From Sphingomonas sp. IBVSS2 (GTDB lineage Bacteria > Pseudomonadota > Alphaproteobacteria > Sphingomonadales > Sphingomonadaceae), in contig NZ_NFUR01000003.1 in NCBI RefSeq assembly GCF_002127225.1, positions 1-64,000 of the forward strand: a stretch of DNA of 64,000 bases, given 5' to 3'. Shown here in pieces: positions 44,672-53,625 of the stretch; position 1 is the first letter of the stretch, and each line of letters begins with the position of its first letter. Position numbers and translations under genes: made by a program. A model generated the notes under the pieces. That model did no database searches, was not told the DNA's origin, and saw only the letters and a list, made by a program, of their open reading frames with translations.

Positions 44672-44861
44672 GTATTCTCTTCCATGTTGGCCGATCGCTG
44701 ACGCCACCCCGTGCGGCGCCCCTCCGGCTGTCGTCTCGTATTCAATGGTCGCGCGAGCGGGAATCGCGTCCCCACTCGAACGAAGGCGCGTCCTTAGCGG
44801 AGGCGGGCAGGAGAGGCAAGCTCTAAACCCCCCAGGACGGCAGCGGGAGGAACGGGACGGT

Positions 44862-45905
44862 CTAGCGCCCCGAGCCATCCGGCGCGAGCCGGTCGATCAG
44901 CCAGTGCGCGATGAGAGTCTCGGGGAACAGCCAGCGGCCACCGGGCGGGGTGACATTGGGTGGCGCATCGGCGGGGCGATAGATGAAGAGGTGCCCGGCG
45001 CCGGGTACCTGGACCACCAGTGCTTCGGGATTCTCCGCCAGCGCCGCCATCGCCGCGGCGGCATTGGCGTCGGGCGACTGGTCGCGGCCGGCCAGCACGG
45101 CGAGAACCGGGATGCGCAGGCGTGCCAGTGCCGGGCCGGGTGCGGCTTCGTACATCGACAGGATCTGCGGGGTGTCGAGCGTCCTGATCGCGCCTTCCGC
45201 GGCATTCGGGGCAAAGCCCGCCTGCACGAATGCCGCGACCAGATCGCGTCGCCCTTGCGCGACTGCCTCGCTCGCCCCCGCCCGGCGGCGGGCCTCCATC
45301 CAGGCACGGGTCGCTCCGGTGACTCGATTGGTGGCGTCGACGGAGTGGCCGCTCTCGATCAACTGGTCGCGCATGCTGTCGAGGAACATGCTCCCGCTTT
45401 CCCCGATCGGTCCCGCGAGGAAGACGATGGCCGCCAGGCCGCCATCACGGTCGGCGACGATCGGTGCGGCCACGGCGGCCTGGCTATGGCCGAGGAGCGC
45501 GATCCGCTTGCCATCGATGTCGCCGCGCAGGCGAAGCCATTTGATCGTGGCGGCAAGGTCGGCTTCCATCTCCTGCATCGTGTCGGTGAAGGTGCCGGTC
45601 GACTGGCCGGTGCCGCGCTTGTCGAAGTCGATCGTCGCGATCCCCGCGGCGTTCAGCCGCTCCTGCAGCGAGAAATAGGCGCCGCGCTTCTGCACGCCCG
45701 AGCCGCCTCGGAGGATGACGACGGGGAGAGGGCCTTTCCGCGCCGGCAGGCGCAGTGTCCCCGCCAATGTCACTCCCGGCTCGGAAGGGATGCGCACCTC
45801 GGTGGTGGTCACCGACGTCCTGGCCGTCGCGGGCATGGCGTGCCTCGCCGGGCCGGGCGCCAGAAGCAGCGCCGCAAATGCGGCCAGGACCATGGGGGTA
45901 GCCAT
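44862..45905 (-). CDS. exported alpha/beta hydrolase
   Basis: 347 residues. Signal-like start ([18 protein letters not shown]), then the hydrolase fold: [16 protein letters not shown] (oxyanion region), [11 protein letters not shown], nucleophile elbow LLGHSQAA, acid in [11 protein letters not shown] and histidine in GAGHLFIY. It resembles the dienelactone-hydrolase/S9 group; the substrate is unknown. It is not obviously linked to its neighbours. Confidence 0.85.
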   Translation of the reverse strand: MATPMVLAAFAALLLAPGPARHAMPATARTSVTTTEVRIPSEPGVTLAGTLRLPARKGPLPVVILRGGSGVQKRGAYFSLQERLNAAGIATIDFDKRGTGQSTGTFTDTMQEMEADLAATIKWLRLRGDIDGKRIALLGHSQAAVAAPIVADRDGGLAAIVFLAGPIGESGSMFLDSMRDQLIESGHSVDATNRVTGATRAWMEARRRAGASEAVAQGRRDLVAAFVQAGFAPNAAEGAIRTLDTPQILSMYEAAPGPALARLRIPVLAVLAGRDQSPDANAAAAMAALAENPEALVVQVPGAGHLFIYRPADAPPNVTPPGGRWLFPETLIAHWLIDRLAPDGSGR

Positions 45906-45999
45906 GCTATCGGTTCTCCATCAGGTGCGGCCGGACGTCATTTCGGAAATCTGACCGCGTCCGAGCGAGGCCACAAGCGCCGCACCCCCGAGGTCCCGC

Positions 46000-46953
46000 T
46001 CAATATCGCTCGCCATTCCCCCGCGGCCGCGGCATCGGCCGGGTGTCGCTCGCCACGATCGGCGCCGGGCTGCGCGAGAGCCAGCCCCCGTCATCGTCGA
46101 GCCGCGGCTTGGGGAAGTCCGCCGGCGGGTGGATCGGGCCGCATGCCTCCTCGTCCCATTGGAGGCAGCGCAGCCGGTCGTTGTAGATCACGCCGCGGAC
46201 GTTGCCGGTGCTGCCGTCCTGCCGGGTGTAGCTGCTGTCGAGATACCATTCGCGGTTCTTGCGGGGCTTGCCCGAGCGTACCGGTTCGGAGACCCGCCCC
46301 ATGTCGATGCCGCGAAAGTGGCGCGAGAAGCTGTCGAGTTCGATCGCGGCGCGGAAACGGCTCTCGGGCGCGCCCGGGCCGTCGATCTTCTGGCTTAGCC
46401 AGTTGATCCGGCGGTCGCGCCGCGCCTCTTCCTCGCCCAGCTTGGTGATCCAGCCGGTGTCGCGCACGAACATGCCGACGGTGGAGAAGCTCACTTCCGA
46501 TTGCTTGGGAATGCCGCGCACCGAGACGATCTGGCCCTGGAAGCCCTTGGAGCCGCAGGTCGTCGCCTGCCACATCGTGCCGTCCGCCTCGTAGAGTTCG
46601 CAGCCCGTCGCGGTGCGCCGGCCGATGAGCGTGCCTTCGCGCAGCCCGTTCGGCCCCTCGAACCCGCCGACCGAATAATAGAAGCCGGTGACGTGCTCGC
46701 CGTCGAAGCTCAGCACCACCTTCACGCCGCCGCCCACGATCTGCTGGTAGCAGCCCTGGTCCTGATAGGGGCAGGGGGCCTGTTCGCGCCGGCGCAGGTC
46801 GGCGGTGACCGAGGTCTTGCCGGTGTAATTGCCGAAATAGGCGACCTGGCCCTCGAAATCGGGCGCAAGGCCGCCATCGTCGCGGTCGGCCGCCAGCGCC
46901 GCCAGCGGCATGAGCATGGCGGCGGCAAGGGCCGTAACGGCTGCCCTGAACAT
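46000..46953 (-). CDS. secreted hypothetical protein
   Basis: 317 residues from the ATG at 46953, with GAGGAATGCAGG just upstream. A signal peptide (FRAAVTALAAAMLMPLAALA) leads to a beta-rich part with paired cysteines (APCPYQDQGCYQQ, TGCELY, TTCGSKGF) that may form disulfides. Later motifs (WLSQKIDGPGAPESRFRAAI, LRCLQWDEEACGP) give no recognised family. Probably periplasmic. Function unknown. Confidence 0.7.
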   Translation of the reverse strand: MFRAAVTALAAAMLMPLAALAADRDDGGLAPDFEGQVAYFGNYTGKTSVTADLRRREQAPCPYQDQGCYQQIVGGGVKVVLSFDGEHVTGFYYSVGGFEGPNGLREGTLIGRRTATGCELYEADGTMWQATTCGSKGFQGQIVSVRGIPKQSEVSFSTVGMFVRDTGWITKLGEEEARRDRRINWLSQKIDGPGAPESRFRAAIELDSFSRHFRGIDMGRVSEPVRSGKPRKNREWYLDSSYTRQDGSTGNVRGVIYNDRLRCLQWDEEACGPIHPPADFPKPRLDDDGGWLSRSPAPIVASDTRPMPRPRGNGERY

Positions 46954-47032
46954 CCTGCATTCCTCCCAGTCGACGCGCGTTAACCATAACACTAACGCAA
47001 CCGAAACGAGGAGTCGGATTCTTTCGCGCAAA

Positions 47033-47063
47033 CGTAAAACGGCAGGGCGGGGCCCTGCCGTTT
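47033..47063 (-). terminator. rho-independent terminator of the RcnB-like gene
   Basis: On the minus strand AACGGCAGGGC and GCCCTGCCGTT form a perfect stem around a CCC loop and run into TTTTACGTT. It lies about 25 bases beyond the stop of the RcnB-like gene. Confidence 0.75.
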
Positions 47064-47087
47064 CGCATGCCCGTCAGGCATTCCGCT

Positions 47088-47420
47088 TCAGCGGATCGCG
47101 CCCGCGAACACCGCCGCGATGATACCCGAAGTGATGCCGACCAGCACCGCGTCATTGCCCGACTGGACATAGCGATAGCCGCGCGGCGGCGCCTTCAGGC
47201 CGCGATAGTGGCGATAGTCGATCTGGCGATAGTTGCGGGCATAGCGGCTGTCGAAACGCTCGCCCTTGCGCCAGTTGCGATAGCCCGGCTTGGTGACGAC
47301 GACCTTCTTCTTGACGACCACCTGCTGCTGCACCGGCGGGCGGCCGTGCTGCGGGGCGGCGGCGAGCACCGGGGTAGCGACCAGCGACGCGGCGACGGCG
47401 GCGAGAATGAACTTCTTCAT
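47088..47420 (-). CDS. RcnB-like periplasmic protein
   Basis: 110 residues. Signal peptide MKKFILAAVAASLVATPVLA, then a basic Gln/Val stretch and the RcnB-type core YRNWRKGERFDSRYARNY, RGLKAPPRGYRYVQSGNDAV, ending with a hydrophobic LVGITSGIIAAVFAG. E. coli RcnB helps nickel/cobalt homeostasis; most members of this broad family are uncharacterised. It is divergent from fabD across 220 bases. Confidence 0.8.
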   Translation of the reverse strand: MKKFILAAVAASLVATPVLAAAPQHGRPPVQQQVVVKKKVVVTKPGYRNWRKGERFDSRYARNYRQIDYRHYRGLKAPPRGYRYVQSGNDAVLVGITSGIIAAVFAGAIR

Positions 47421-47642
47421 GACTGCACTCCTCTTGTCGGTGACGCCGGATCGCGCCGGCGTCGAGGGCAATCTGGGCGGGGCGTGTCGCAGGTATTTCC
47501 CGTTCGATGCGCGAAATGGTCGCAATGTTTCGCAAGTGCGGTACGTTCGTTCAGCTTCCGCGCGGCGTGCCCCGGGGTTGCGTCGGGCGGGGTGCGGTTC
47601 TAACGCGCGGCCCCATTGCAGCGCCGCCGACAGGAGAGAGAC

Positions 47643-48578
47643 ATGCGCGCCTTCATCTTCCCCGGCCAGGGCAGCCAGGCCGTCGGCATGGGCAAGGCCC
47701 TTGCCGAAGCGAGCGCCACCGCCCGCGAAGTCTTCCAGGAAGTCGACGAAGCGCTGGGCCAGAAGCTGTTCCAGCTGATGGCCGAGGGCCCCGAGGATCA
47801 GCTGACTCTCACCGCCAATGCCCAGCCGGCGATCATGGCGAATGCCATCGCGGTGCTGCGCGTGCTCGAGAAGGAAGGCGGCATCCGCCTTGCCGACAAG
47901 GCCGATTACGTCGCGGGCCATTCGCTCGGCGAATATACCGCGCTTTGCGCCGCCGGGGCGCTGGATCTCGCGACCACCGCGAAGCTGCTGCGGATTCGCG
48001 GCGATGCGATGCAGGCCGCGGTGCCCGTGGGCATCGGCGCGATGGCGGCGATCCTCGGTGCCGACCGCGAAAAGGCCCAGGCGATCGCGGATGCTGCGGC
48101 CGAGGGCCAGGTCTGCACCGTCGCCAACGACAATGATCCGGCGCAGGTGGTGATCTCGGGGCATCGCGAGGCGATCGAGCGGGCGCTTCCGATCGCCAAG
48201 GAGATGGGCGCCAAGCGCGCGCTGCTCCTGCCGGTCTCGGCGCCCTTCCACTGCCCGCTGATGCAGCCGGCCGCCGATGCGATGGCCGAGGCGCTGGCGG
48301 CGGTCTCGATCCGCGCGCCGCTGGTGCCGGTATATGCCAATGTCACGGCGGCCCCGGTCGCCGATCCCGACACGATCCGCGCGCTGCTGGTCGCGCAGGT
48401 GACCGGCATGGTCCGCTGGCGCGAATCGGTGCTGGCGATGTTCGCGGCGGGCGTGGGCGACTATGTCGAGTTCGGCGGCAAGGTGCTGGGGGGCATGGTC
48501 AAGCGCATCGCCCCCGACGCCGCGCCGGTGAGCGTGGTGACGATGGACGACATCGAGGCGCTGGCGAAGACCTTGTAA
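47643..48578 (+). CDS. fabD: malonyl-CoA:ACP transacylase
   Basis: 311 residues from the ATG at 47643. MRAFIFPGQGSQAVGMGKAL, the catalytic serine in GHSLGEYTALCAAGAL, and the later histidine region (LPVSAPFHCPLM) define FabD. It loads malonate onto acyl carrier protein for fatty-acid synthesis. fabG follows, but here a 460-base GxxExxY cassette separates the two. Confidence 0.96.
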   Translation: MRAFIFPGQGSQAVGMGKALAEASATAREVFQEVDEALGQKLFQLMAEGPEDQLTLTANAQPAIMANAIAVLRVLEKEGGIRLADKADYVAGHSLGEYTALCAAGALDLATTAKLLRIRGDAMQAAVPVGIGAMAAILGADREKAQAIADAAAEGQVCTVANDNDPAQVVISGHREAIERALPIAKEMGAKRALLLPVSAPFHCPLMQPAADAMAEALAAVSIRAPLVPVYANVTAAPVADPDTIRALLVAQVTGMVRWRESVLAMFAAGVGDYVEFGGKVLGGMVKRIAPDAAPVSVVTMDDIEALAKTL

Positions 48579-48581
48579 GGA

Positions 48582-49043
48582 GATTTTGTTCGCGCAGCGG
48601 CGCGACGACGCGACGAGGGGGGTGCTTGAGGGATATCGAGCGGATCGCAACGGACGTGCTGGACATCTCGGTGCGATTGCATCGGGATTTGGGGCCCGGT
48701 TTGCTGGAATCGGTATATGAAACCATTTTGGCCGCGAAGCTCTCTGGGCTCGGCTACAATGTCGCACGACAAAGGGCGATCGACATCGAGTTCGAAGGGT
48801 TGCGGTTCGACGCCGCGTTTCGCATCGATCTGCTTGTCGATGACTTGTTGCTGATAGAAATCAAATCCGTGGAGCGTCTCAACCCAGCGCACGCGAAGCA
48901 GTTGCTCACCTATCTCCGTTTGACGAAGCAGCCTCTTGGGCTGCTTATCAATTTTGGTGGCGCGACGCTGATGGAAGGGGTCCGTCGGCTCGCCAACAAC
49001 TACAACCCCGTTGCGTCGTCGCGTCGTTGCGCGAACCAAAATC
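48582..49043. mobile_element. GxxExxY cassette bounded by 38-bp imperfect inverted repeats
   Basis: The left end (48582-48620: GATTTTG, TTCGCGCAGCGGCGCG, ACGACGCGACGAGGGG) is matched in inverted form by the right end (49006-49043; reverse complement GATTTTGG, TTCGCGCAACGACGCG, ACGACGCAACGGGG). Between them is a single gene. The cassette splits fabD from fabG, starting 3 bases after the fabD stop and ending just before the fabG ribosome site. No transposase is present, so movement, if any, would be in trans or through the repeats themselves. Confidence 0.6.
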
Positions 49044-49057
49044 AAGGAATCCAATGA
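48626..49057 (+). CDS. GxxExxY protein, PD-(D/E)XK nuclease-like
   Basis: 143 residues from a TTG, with GAGGGGGG a few bases upstream. The name-giving motif is GPGLLESVY (residues 23-31). A nuclease-like core follows with Asp68 (FRIDLLV) and E78-I-K80 (LLLIEIKS), matching the PD-(D/E)XK family set PDDEXK_3. The role of these proteins is unknown, but they look like small nucleases and occur sporadically in genomes. The last dozen or so residues are encoded by the right inverted repeat, and the stop overlaps the fabG start. Insertion between core fab genes signals horizontal gain. Confidence 0.85.
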   Translation: MRDIERIATDVLDISVRLHRDLGPGLLESVYETILAAKLSGLGYNVARQRAIDIEFEGLRFDAAFRIDLLVDDLLLIEIKSVERLNPAHAKQLLTYLRLTKQPLGLLINFGGATLMEGVRRLANNYNPVASSRRCANQNQGIQ

Positions 49058-49794
49058 TGTTCGACCTCACAGGCATGACCGCACTCGTCACCGGCGCTTC
49101 CGGCGGCATCGGCTCGGCGATCGCCAGGGCGCTGGCCGCGCAGGGAGCCCGGCTCGCCGTGTCCGGCAGCAATGCCGACAAGCTCGAGGCCTTCCGCGCC
49201 AGCCTGGGCGGCGACCATGTCGCGCTTCCCTGCAACCTCTCCGACAAGGCCCAGGTCGATGCCCTGGTGCCCCAGGCGGTCGAGGCGCTCGGCCAGCTCG
49301 ACATCCTCGTCAACAATGCCGGCGTCACGCGCGACAATCTGGCGATGCGGATGAAGGACGAGGAGTGGGAACAGGTCATCACCGTGAACCTCGAGGCCGC
49401 CTTCCGCCTGATCCGCGCCGCCGCCAAGCCGATGATGAAGGCGCGATTCGGCCGCGTCGTCTCGATCACCTCGGTCGTGGGCGCGACCGGGAATCCGGGT
49501 CAGGCCAACTACGCCGCCTCGAAGGCCGGCCTGGTCGGCATGTCCAAGGCGCTGGCCCAGGAGCTGGCCAGCCGCAACATCACGGTGAACTGCGTCGCCC
49601 CGGGCTTCATCCGCTCGGCGATGACCGACGTGCTGCCCGATGCGCAGAAGGAAGCGCTGCTCGGCCGCATTCCCGCGGGCAAGCTGGGCGAGGGCGAGGA
49701 TATCGGCGCCGCCGTCGTCTATCTCGCTAGCAAGGAAGCGAGCTACGTCACCGGCCAGACCTTGCATGTGAACGGCGGTATGGCGATGCTGTGA
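49057..49794 (+). CDS. fabG: 3-oxoacyl-ACP reductase
   Basis: 245 residues from the ATG at 49057; the ATG at 49054 is equally placed behind AAGGA. SDR fold with TGASGGIGSAIARAL, LVNNAGVTRDNLAM, the catalytic ITSVVGATGNPGQANYAASK stretch (Ser, Tyr, Lys) and the end YVTGQTLHVNGGMAML, all typical of FabG. It reduces beta-ketoacyl-ACP with NADPH in fatty-acid elongation. Confidence 0.95.
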   Translation: MFDLTGMTALVTGASGGIGSAIARALAAQGARLAVSGSNADKLEAFRASLGGDHVALPCNLSDKAQVDALVPQAVEALGQLDILVNNAGVTRDNLAMRMKDEEWEQVITVNLEAAFRLIRAAAKPMMKARFGRVVSITSVVGATGNPGQANYAASKAGLVGMSKALAQELASRNITVNCVAPGFIRSAMTDVLPDAQKEALLGRIPAGKLGEGEDIGAAVVYLASKEASYVTGQTLHVNGGMAML

Positions 49795-49817
49795 GCCTGG
49801 CGGGGGCCTGGAGTGTG

Positions 49818-50360
49818 ATGTCTATGCGTCTTTTCGGAATCGCGGCCCTCATGGCCGCAGCCCTCGCGGTCCCGGCCCGGGCCGCCGATCTCGCGACGAT
49901 CGATTGCGTGATCGGCAAGCTCAAGCCGGCCCTGACCGAGCAGATCGGCAAGGACGTCACGCGCAACATGGGGGAGGGCGCCGCGGTGCGCCCCACCTAT
50001 GATCCGGCGGTCGGCAGCGGCATCTCGATCGCGGCCAAGGAATGCGCGGACGCGCACAAATGGTCCGAAGCGGCACTGGAGGCCGCGCGAGTCTACACGC
50101 TCGCCAAGCTCGGCCAGCCGATCGCCGAAAAGGCCGTCGTCGTCCAGGGATTCGATCCGAACGAGCTCGAGACCAAGTTCGACGCGCTGCCCGAGGACAC
50201 GCGCAACCGCCCGCTCACCACCGAGGAAATGCAGCAGCTGGTGATCGCCTCGGTCACCGACGAAGCGAAGCAGACGCGCGCCAATGCGGCGCTGCTCAAC
50301 AAATATTTCCTCTTCCTCAGCACCGTCCGCTACGCGGCCTGGCAGTTTTCGCAGGCCTGA
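49818..50360 (+). CDS. exported hypothetical protein
   Basis: 180 residues from the ATG at 49818. A signal peptide (RLFGIAALMAAALAVPARAAD) precedes a helical mature part with two cysteines (IDCVIGKL, AKECADAH). No domain is recognised. It sits between fabG and acpP, 23 bases after fabG, and so is probably co-transcribed, but a role in lipid synthesis is not implied. Confidence 0.75.
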   Translation: MSMRLFGIAALMAAALAVPARAADLATIDCVIGKLKPALTEQIGKDVTRNMGEGAAVRPTYDPAVGSGISIAAKECADAHKWSEAALEAARVYTLAKLGQPIAEKAVVVQGFDPNELETKFDALPEDTRNRPLTTEEMQQLVIASVTDEAKQTRANAALLNKYFLFLSTVRYAAWQFSQA

Positions 50361-50462
50361 CCGCATCGGCACCGGCGCGCACCCTCTTGCAACGGCATCA
50401 TGTGCGATCTAGGTGCGTTCCAACGATATTTGAGCCCCTAGCTACAAAGGAAAACAGGGACC

Positions 50463-50711
50463 ATGGCCACTCAGGAAGAGATCACCACCCGCGTGACTGC
50501 GCTCGTCGTCGATCACCTCGGTGTCGATGCCGGCGACGTTTCGCCGACGGCGAGCTTCATTGATGACCTGGGCGCCGACAGCCTCGACATCGTCGAGCTG
50601 GTGATGGCGTTCGAAGAGGAATTCGGCGTCGAGATCCCCGACGACGCGGCTGAGAAGATCAGCACCGTCGGCGACGCGGTCTCCTACATCTCCGAGCACC
50701 AGGCGGGCTGA
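50463..50711 (+). CDS. acpP: acyl carrier protein
   Basis: 82 residues, acidic. The phosphopantetheine attachment serine is in [20 protein letters not shown]. It carries growing acyl chains on its prosthetic group. It is preceded by AAAGGAAAACAGGG and followed by a strong terminator before fabF. Confidence 0.97.
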   Translation: MATQEEITTRVTALVVDHLGVDAGDVSPTASFIDDLGADSLDIVELVMAFEEEFGVEIPDDAAEKISTVGDAVSYISEHQAG

Positions 50712-50758
50712 TCGTCCCCGGACGATCGCGCCCTTATGGGCCGAGCTTGAGAATCCAG

Positions 50759-50810
50759 CGGCTCCCCGTCCCGGGCTCGAAGAGAGTTGGGCGGGGAGCC
50801 GTTTTGTTTT
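50759..50810 (+). terminator. rho-independent terminator after acpP
   Basis: CGGCTCCCCGTC pairs with GGCGGGGAGCCG, with a longer loop between them, and TTTTGTTTT follows. It would reduce read-through from the very highly expressed acpP into fabF. Confidence 0.8.
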
Positions 50811-50878
50811 GGCCATGAAATCAGGTATTTCGCCGGCTTTCATGCGCGAATTTCGAGAAGTTTTGACGGAGAAAGCGG

Positions 50879-52138
50879 ATGCGCCGTGTAGTTGTCACCG
50901 GCCTTGGCCTCGTCACCCCGCTGGGCGCGGATGTCGAGACCGCCTGGAAGAACATCATCGCCGCCAAGTCCGGCGCGGGCACGATCACGCGCTTCGACGC
51001 GACCGATTTCCAGAGCAACTATGCCTGTGAAGTTAAGCCGGCGGGCCATGAATATGGCTTCGATCCGAGCCTGCGCGTCGACCACAAGGTCCAGCGCCAG
51101 GTCGATCCGTTCATCGTCTACGGCATCGATGCCGCCGGCCAGGCGATCGAGGATGCCGGCCTCACCGACATGGACGAAGCAACCCGTTTCCGCGCCGGCT
51201 GCTCGATCGGCTCGGGCATCGGCGGCCTGCCGGGCATCGAGAGCGAATCGCTCGTCCTGGCCGAGAAGGGCCCGAAGCGGGTCAGCCCGCACTTCGTCCA
51301 TGGCCGCCTGATCAACCTGATCTCGGGCCAGGTCTCGATCAAATACGGGCTGATGGGCCCCAACCATGCGGTCGTCACCGCCTGCTCGACCGGGGCGCAC
51401 TCGATCGGCGACGCCGCGCGCATGATCGCGATGGACGATGCCGACATCATGCTTGCCGGCGGCGCCGAGAGCACGATCTGCCCGATAGGCATCGCCGGCT
51501 TCGGCCAGGCGCGCGCGCTGTCGACCGGCTTCCGCGACGAGCCGTGGCGCGCCAGCCGCCCCTGGGACCAGGACCGCGATGGTTTCGTCATGGGCGAGGG
51601 CGCCGGCATCGTCGTGCTCGAGGAATATGAGCATGCCAAGGCGCGCGGCGCGAAGATCTATGCCGAAGTCGTCGGCTATGGCCTGTCGGGCGACGCCTAT
51701 CACGTGACGGCGCCGCACCCCGAGGGTTCGGGTGCCTTCCGCTCGATGCAGATGGCGATGAAGAAGTCGGGCCTCGACCTCGGCGATATCGACTATATCA
51801 ACGCGCACGGCACCTCGACGCCGCTGGGCGACGAGCTGGAGCTGGGCGCGGTGCGTCGTTTGTTCGGCGATGCGATCGGCGGTCTCTCGATGAGCTCGAC
51901 CAAGTCGGCGATCGGCCACCTGCTGGGCGGTGCGGGCGCGGTGGAGAGCATCTTCTGCATCCTGGCGCTGCGCGACCAGGTCGTGCCGCCGACGCTCAAT
52001 CTCGACAATCCGAGCGAGAATTGCGCGGGCGTCGACCTCGTCCCGCACGTTGCCAAGCAGCGCAAGGTCCGCGCGGTGCTGAACAACTCGTTCGGTTTCG
52101 GCGGCACCAATGCCAGCCTGGTGATGAAGTCTGTTTGA
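50879..52138 (+). CDS. fabF: 3-oxoacyl-ACP synthase II
   Basis: 419 residues. Start MRRVVVTGLGLVTPLGADVE; the catalytic cysteine is in VVTACSTGAHSIGDAARMI, the two histidines in NAHGTSTPLGD and SAIGHLLGGAG, and the end NSFGFGGTNASLVM. It condenses malonyl-ACP with acyl-ACP. GACGGAGAAAGCGG precedes the ATG. Confidence 0.97.
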   Translation: MRRVVVTGLGLVTPLGADVETAWKNIIAAKSGAGTITRFDATDFQSNYACEVKPAGHEYGFDPSLRVDHKVQRQVDPFIVYGIDAAGQAIEDAGLTDMDEATRFRAGCSIGSGIGGLPGIESESLVLAEKGPKRVSPHFVHGRLINLISGQVSIKYGLMGPNHAVVTACSTGAHSIGDAARMIAMDDADIMLAGGAESTICPIGIAGFGQARALSTGFRDEPWRASRPWDQDRDGFVMGEGAGIVVLEEYEHAKARGAKIYAEVVGYGLSGDAYHVTAPHPEGSGAFRSMQMAMKKSGLDLGDIDYINAHGTSTPLGDELELGAVRRLFGDAIGGLSMSSTKSAIGHLLGGAGAVESIFCILALRDQVVPPTLNLDNPSENCAGVDLVPHVAKQRKVRAVLNNSFGFGGTNASLVMKSV

Positions 52139-52199
52139 GGAGACGCCAACGCCGGCGGAACCGCCCGCCAAGCCTCGCAAGCGGCTTGGCGGCTGTGCC

Positions 52200-53147
52200 G
52201 TGCTGGTCGCGATCCTGGTGCTGGTCGCGCTCGGCATGGGCGTGCTCCAGCTCTGGGGCGGGGCCGGGCCGGCAAAGCAGAATCTGACGGTGATGATCCC
52301 GGAAGGGGCAAGCCTGTCGCGTGCCGCCACCGAATTGGAAAAGGCGGGCGCGATCGGCTCGGCCCGCCAGTTCCTGGTGCTCGCCAAGCTGCTGGGCAGC
52401 AAGGATGCGATCAAGGCGGGCGAGTATCGCGTGCCGGCGCATCTCAGCCAGTCCGACATCCTCAAGATGATGCAGGGCGGCCGCACGCTCCAGCGCTTCG
52501 TCACCATCCCCGAGGGCACGCCGTCGATCCTGGTCTACGAGACGCTGATGAAGGCGCCGCAGCTGACCGGCGAGATCCAGGTGCCGGTCGAAGGCACGGT
52601 GCTGCCGGACAGCTATGCCTATAATCGCGGCGATACCCGCCAGTCGGTGCTCGATCGCATGCAGAAGGCGATGGCGAATTATCTGGCCAAGGCCTGGGAG
52701 GCGCGCAAGCCGGGCATCGCGGTGAACGATCCGCGCGACGCGCTCACACTCGCCTCGATCGTCGAGAAGGAGACCGGCAAGCCCGAGGAGCGCCGCACGG
52801 TGGCCGCGGTCTATTCGAACCGCCTGCGCCAGAACATGATGCTCCAGGCCGACCCGACCTTCATCTACCCGATCACCAAGGGCAAGCCGCTCGGTCGCCG
52901 TCCGCTCCTCTCCGAGGTGCACGCGAAGAACGCCTACAACACCTACGAGAAGACCGGCCTGCCGATCGGCCCGATCACCAATCCGGGCCGGGCGAGCATC
53001 GATGCCGTGCTCGATCCCGCCTCTTCGTCGGCGCTGTATTTCGTGGCGGACGGCACGGGAGGCCATGTGTTCGCCGACACGCTCGAACAGCACAATGCCA
53101 ACGTGCAGAAATGGTATGCCATCCGCCGGGCGCGGGGGGAGATGTGA
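52200..53147 (+). CDS. mltG: endolytic murein transglycosylase MltG
   Basis: 315 residues from a GTG at 52200. One membrane helix (LVAILVLVALGMGVLQLWG), a LysM-like subdomain (IPEGTPSILVYETLM) and the catalytic YceG domain with the glutamate in LASIVEKETG and the late PIGPITNPGRASIDAVL. It cleaves new glycan strands at the inner membrane and sets their length. Coding character continues upstream in frame (EETPTPAEPPAKPRKR, a typical cytosolic tail) back to a CTG at 52131, just before the fabF stop; no ATG, GTG or TTG lies there, so the true start is uncertain. Confidence 0.9.
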   Translation: MLVAILVLVALGMGVLQLWGGAGPAKQNLTVMIPEGASLSRAATELEKAGAIGSARQFLVLAKLLGSKDAIKAGEYRVPAHLSQSDILKMMQGGRTLQRFVTIPEGTPSILVYETLMKAPQLTGEIQVPVEGTVLPDSYAYNRGDTRQSVLDRMQKAMANYLAKAWEARKPGIAVNDPRDALTLASIVEKETGKPEERRTVAAVYSNRLRQNMMLQADPTFIYPITKGKPLGRRPLLSEVHAKNAYNTYEKTGLPIGPITNPGRASIDAVLDPASSSALYFVADGTGGHVFADTLEQHNANVQKWYAIRRARGEM

Positions 53148-53413
53148 TCCGAGCCGCCAGCGAACTGCGCGGCGAGCTAAGGGTCATTGGCGATAGTGCG
53201 GCGCTTCTGCTTGAGAATGGCGAGCAGATCGCCATCGCCGCGCCCGGCTTTCTTGAGCGGCTGCGGGAACGGGTGCCCTGCTATGTCGGCGGCCCCTGTC
53301 TCTATCGGGACCGGGTGCTGGTTCTCGGCATGGTAGATGCTCGAGCCCGGCTGTTGGTGGGTTTCCAGTCGGGAACGCTATTTCGCGAAGGCGAAGTCGA
53401 CTATCCCTTTTGA
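53144..53413 (+). CDS. small hypothetical protein downstream of mltG
   Basis: 89 residues. The GTG overlaps the mltG TGA by four bases (GTGA), showing translational coupling. Beta-rich pattern (ELRVIGDSAALLLENGEQIA, PCYVGGPCLYRDRVLVLGMV) with two cysteines; no family is recognised. It may be an accessory factor of mltG or only a passenger. Confidence 0.55.
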   Translation: MIRAASELRGELRVIGDSAALLLENGEQIAIAAPGFLERLRERVPCYVGGPCLYRDRVLVLGMVDARARLLVGFQSGTLFREGEVDYPF

Positions 53414-53625
53414 TGCCTTTGCCTTGAGGGGCGTGGCCGTCGAACGCCTCGCAACGCCTCGCCGGCGGCTTCGGGAGCCTCGCCTGACCTTCGATCCATC
53501 CGCCGTGATGGAGGGTCGCGATCCGCTTGGGGAGCTGACGATCAGAGGACGCCCCATCTGCTTGTCTCCCAAATTGCGGCGTGTAACATTGTTTCACCAT
53601 CGCTACGAAACCGGGGAATCGCCTT

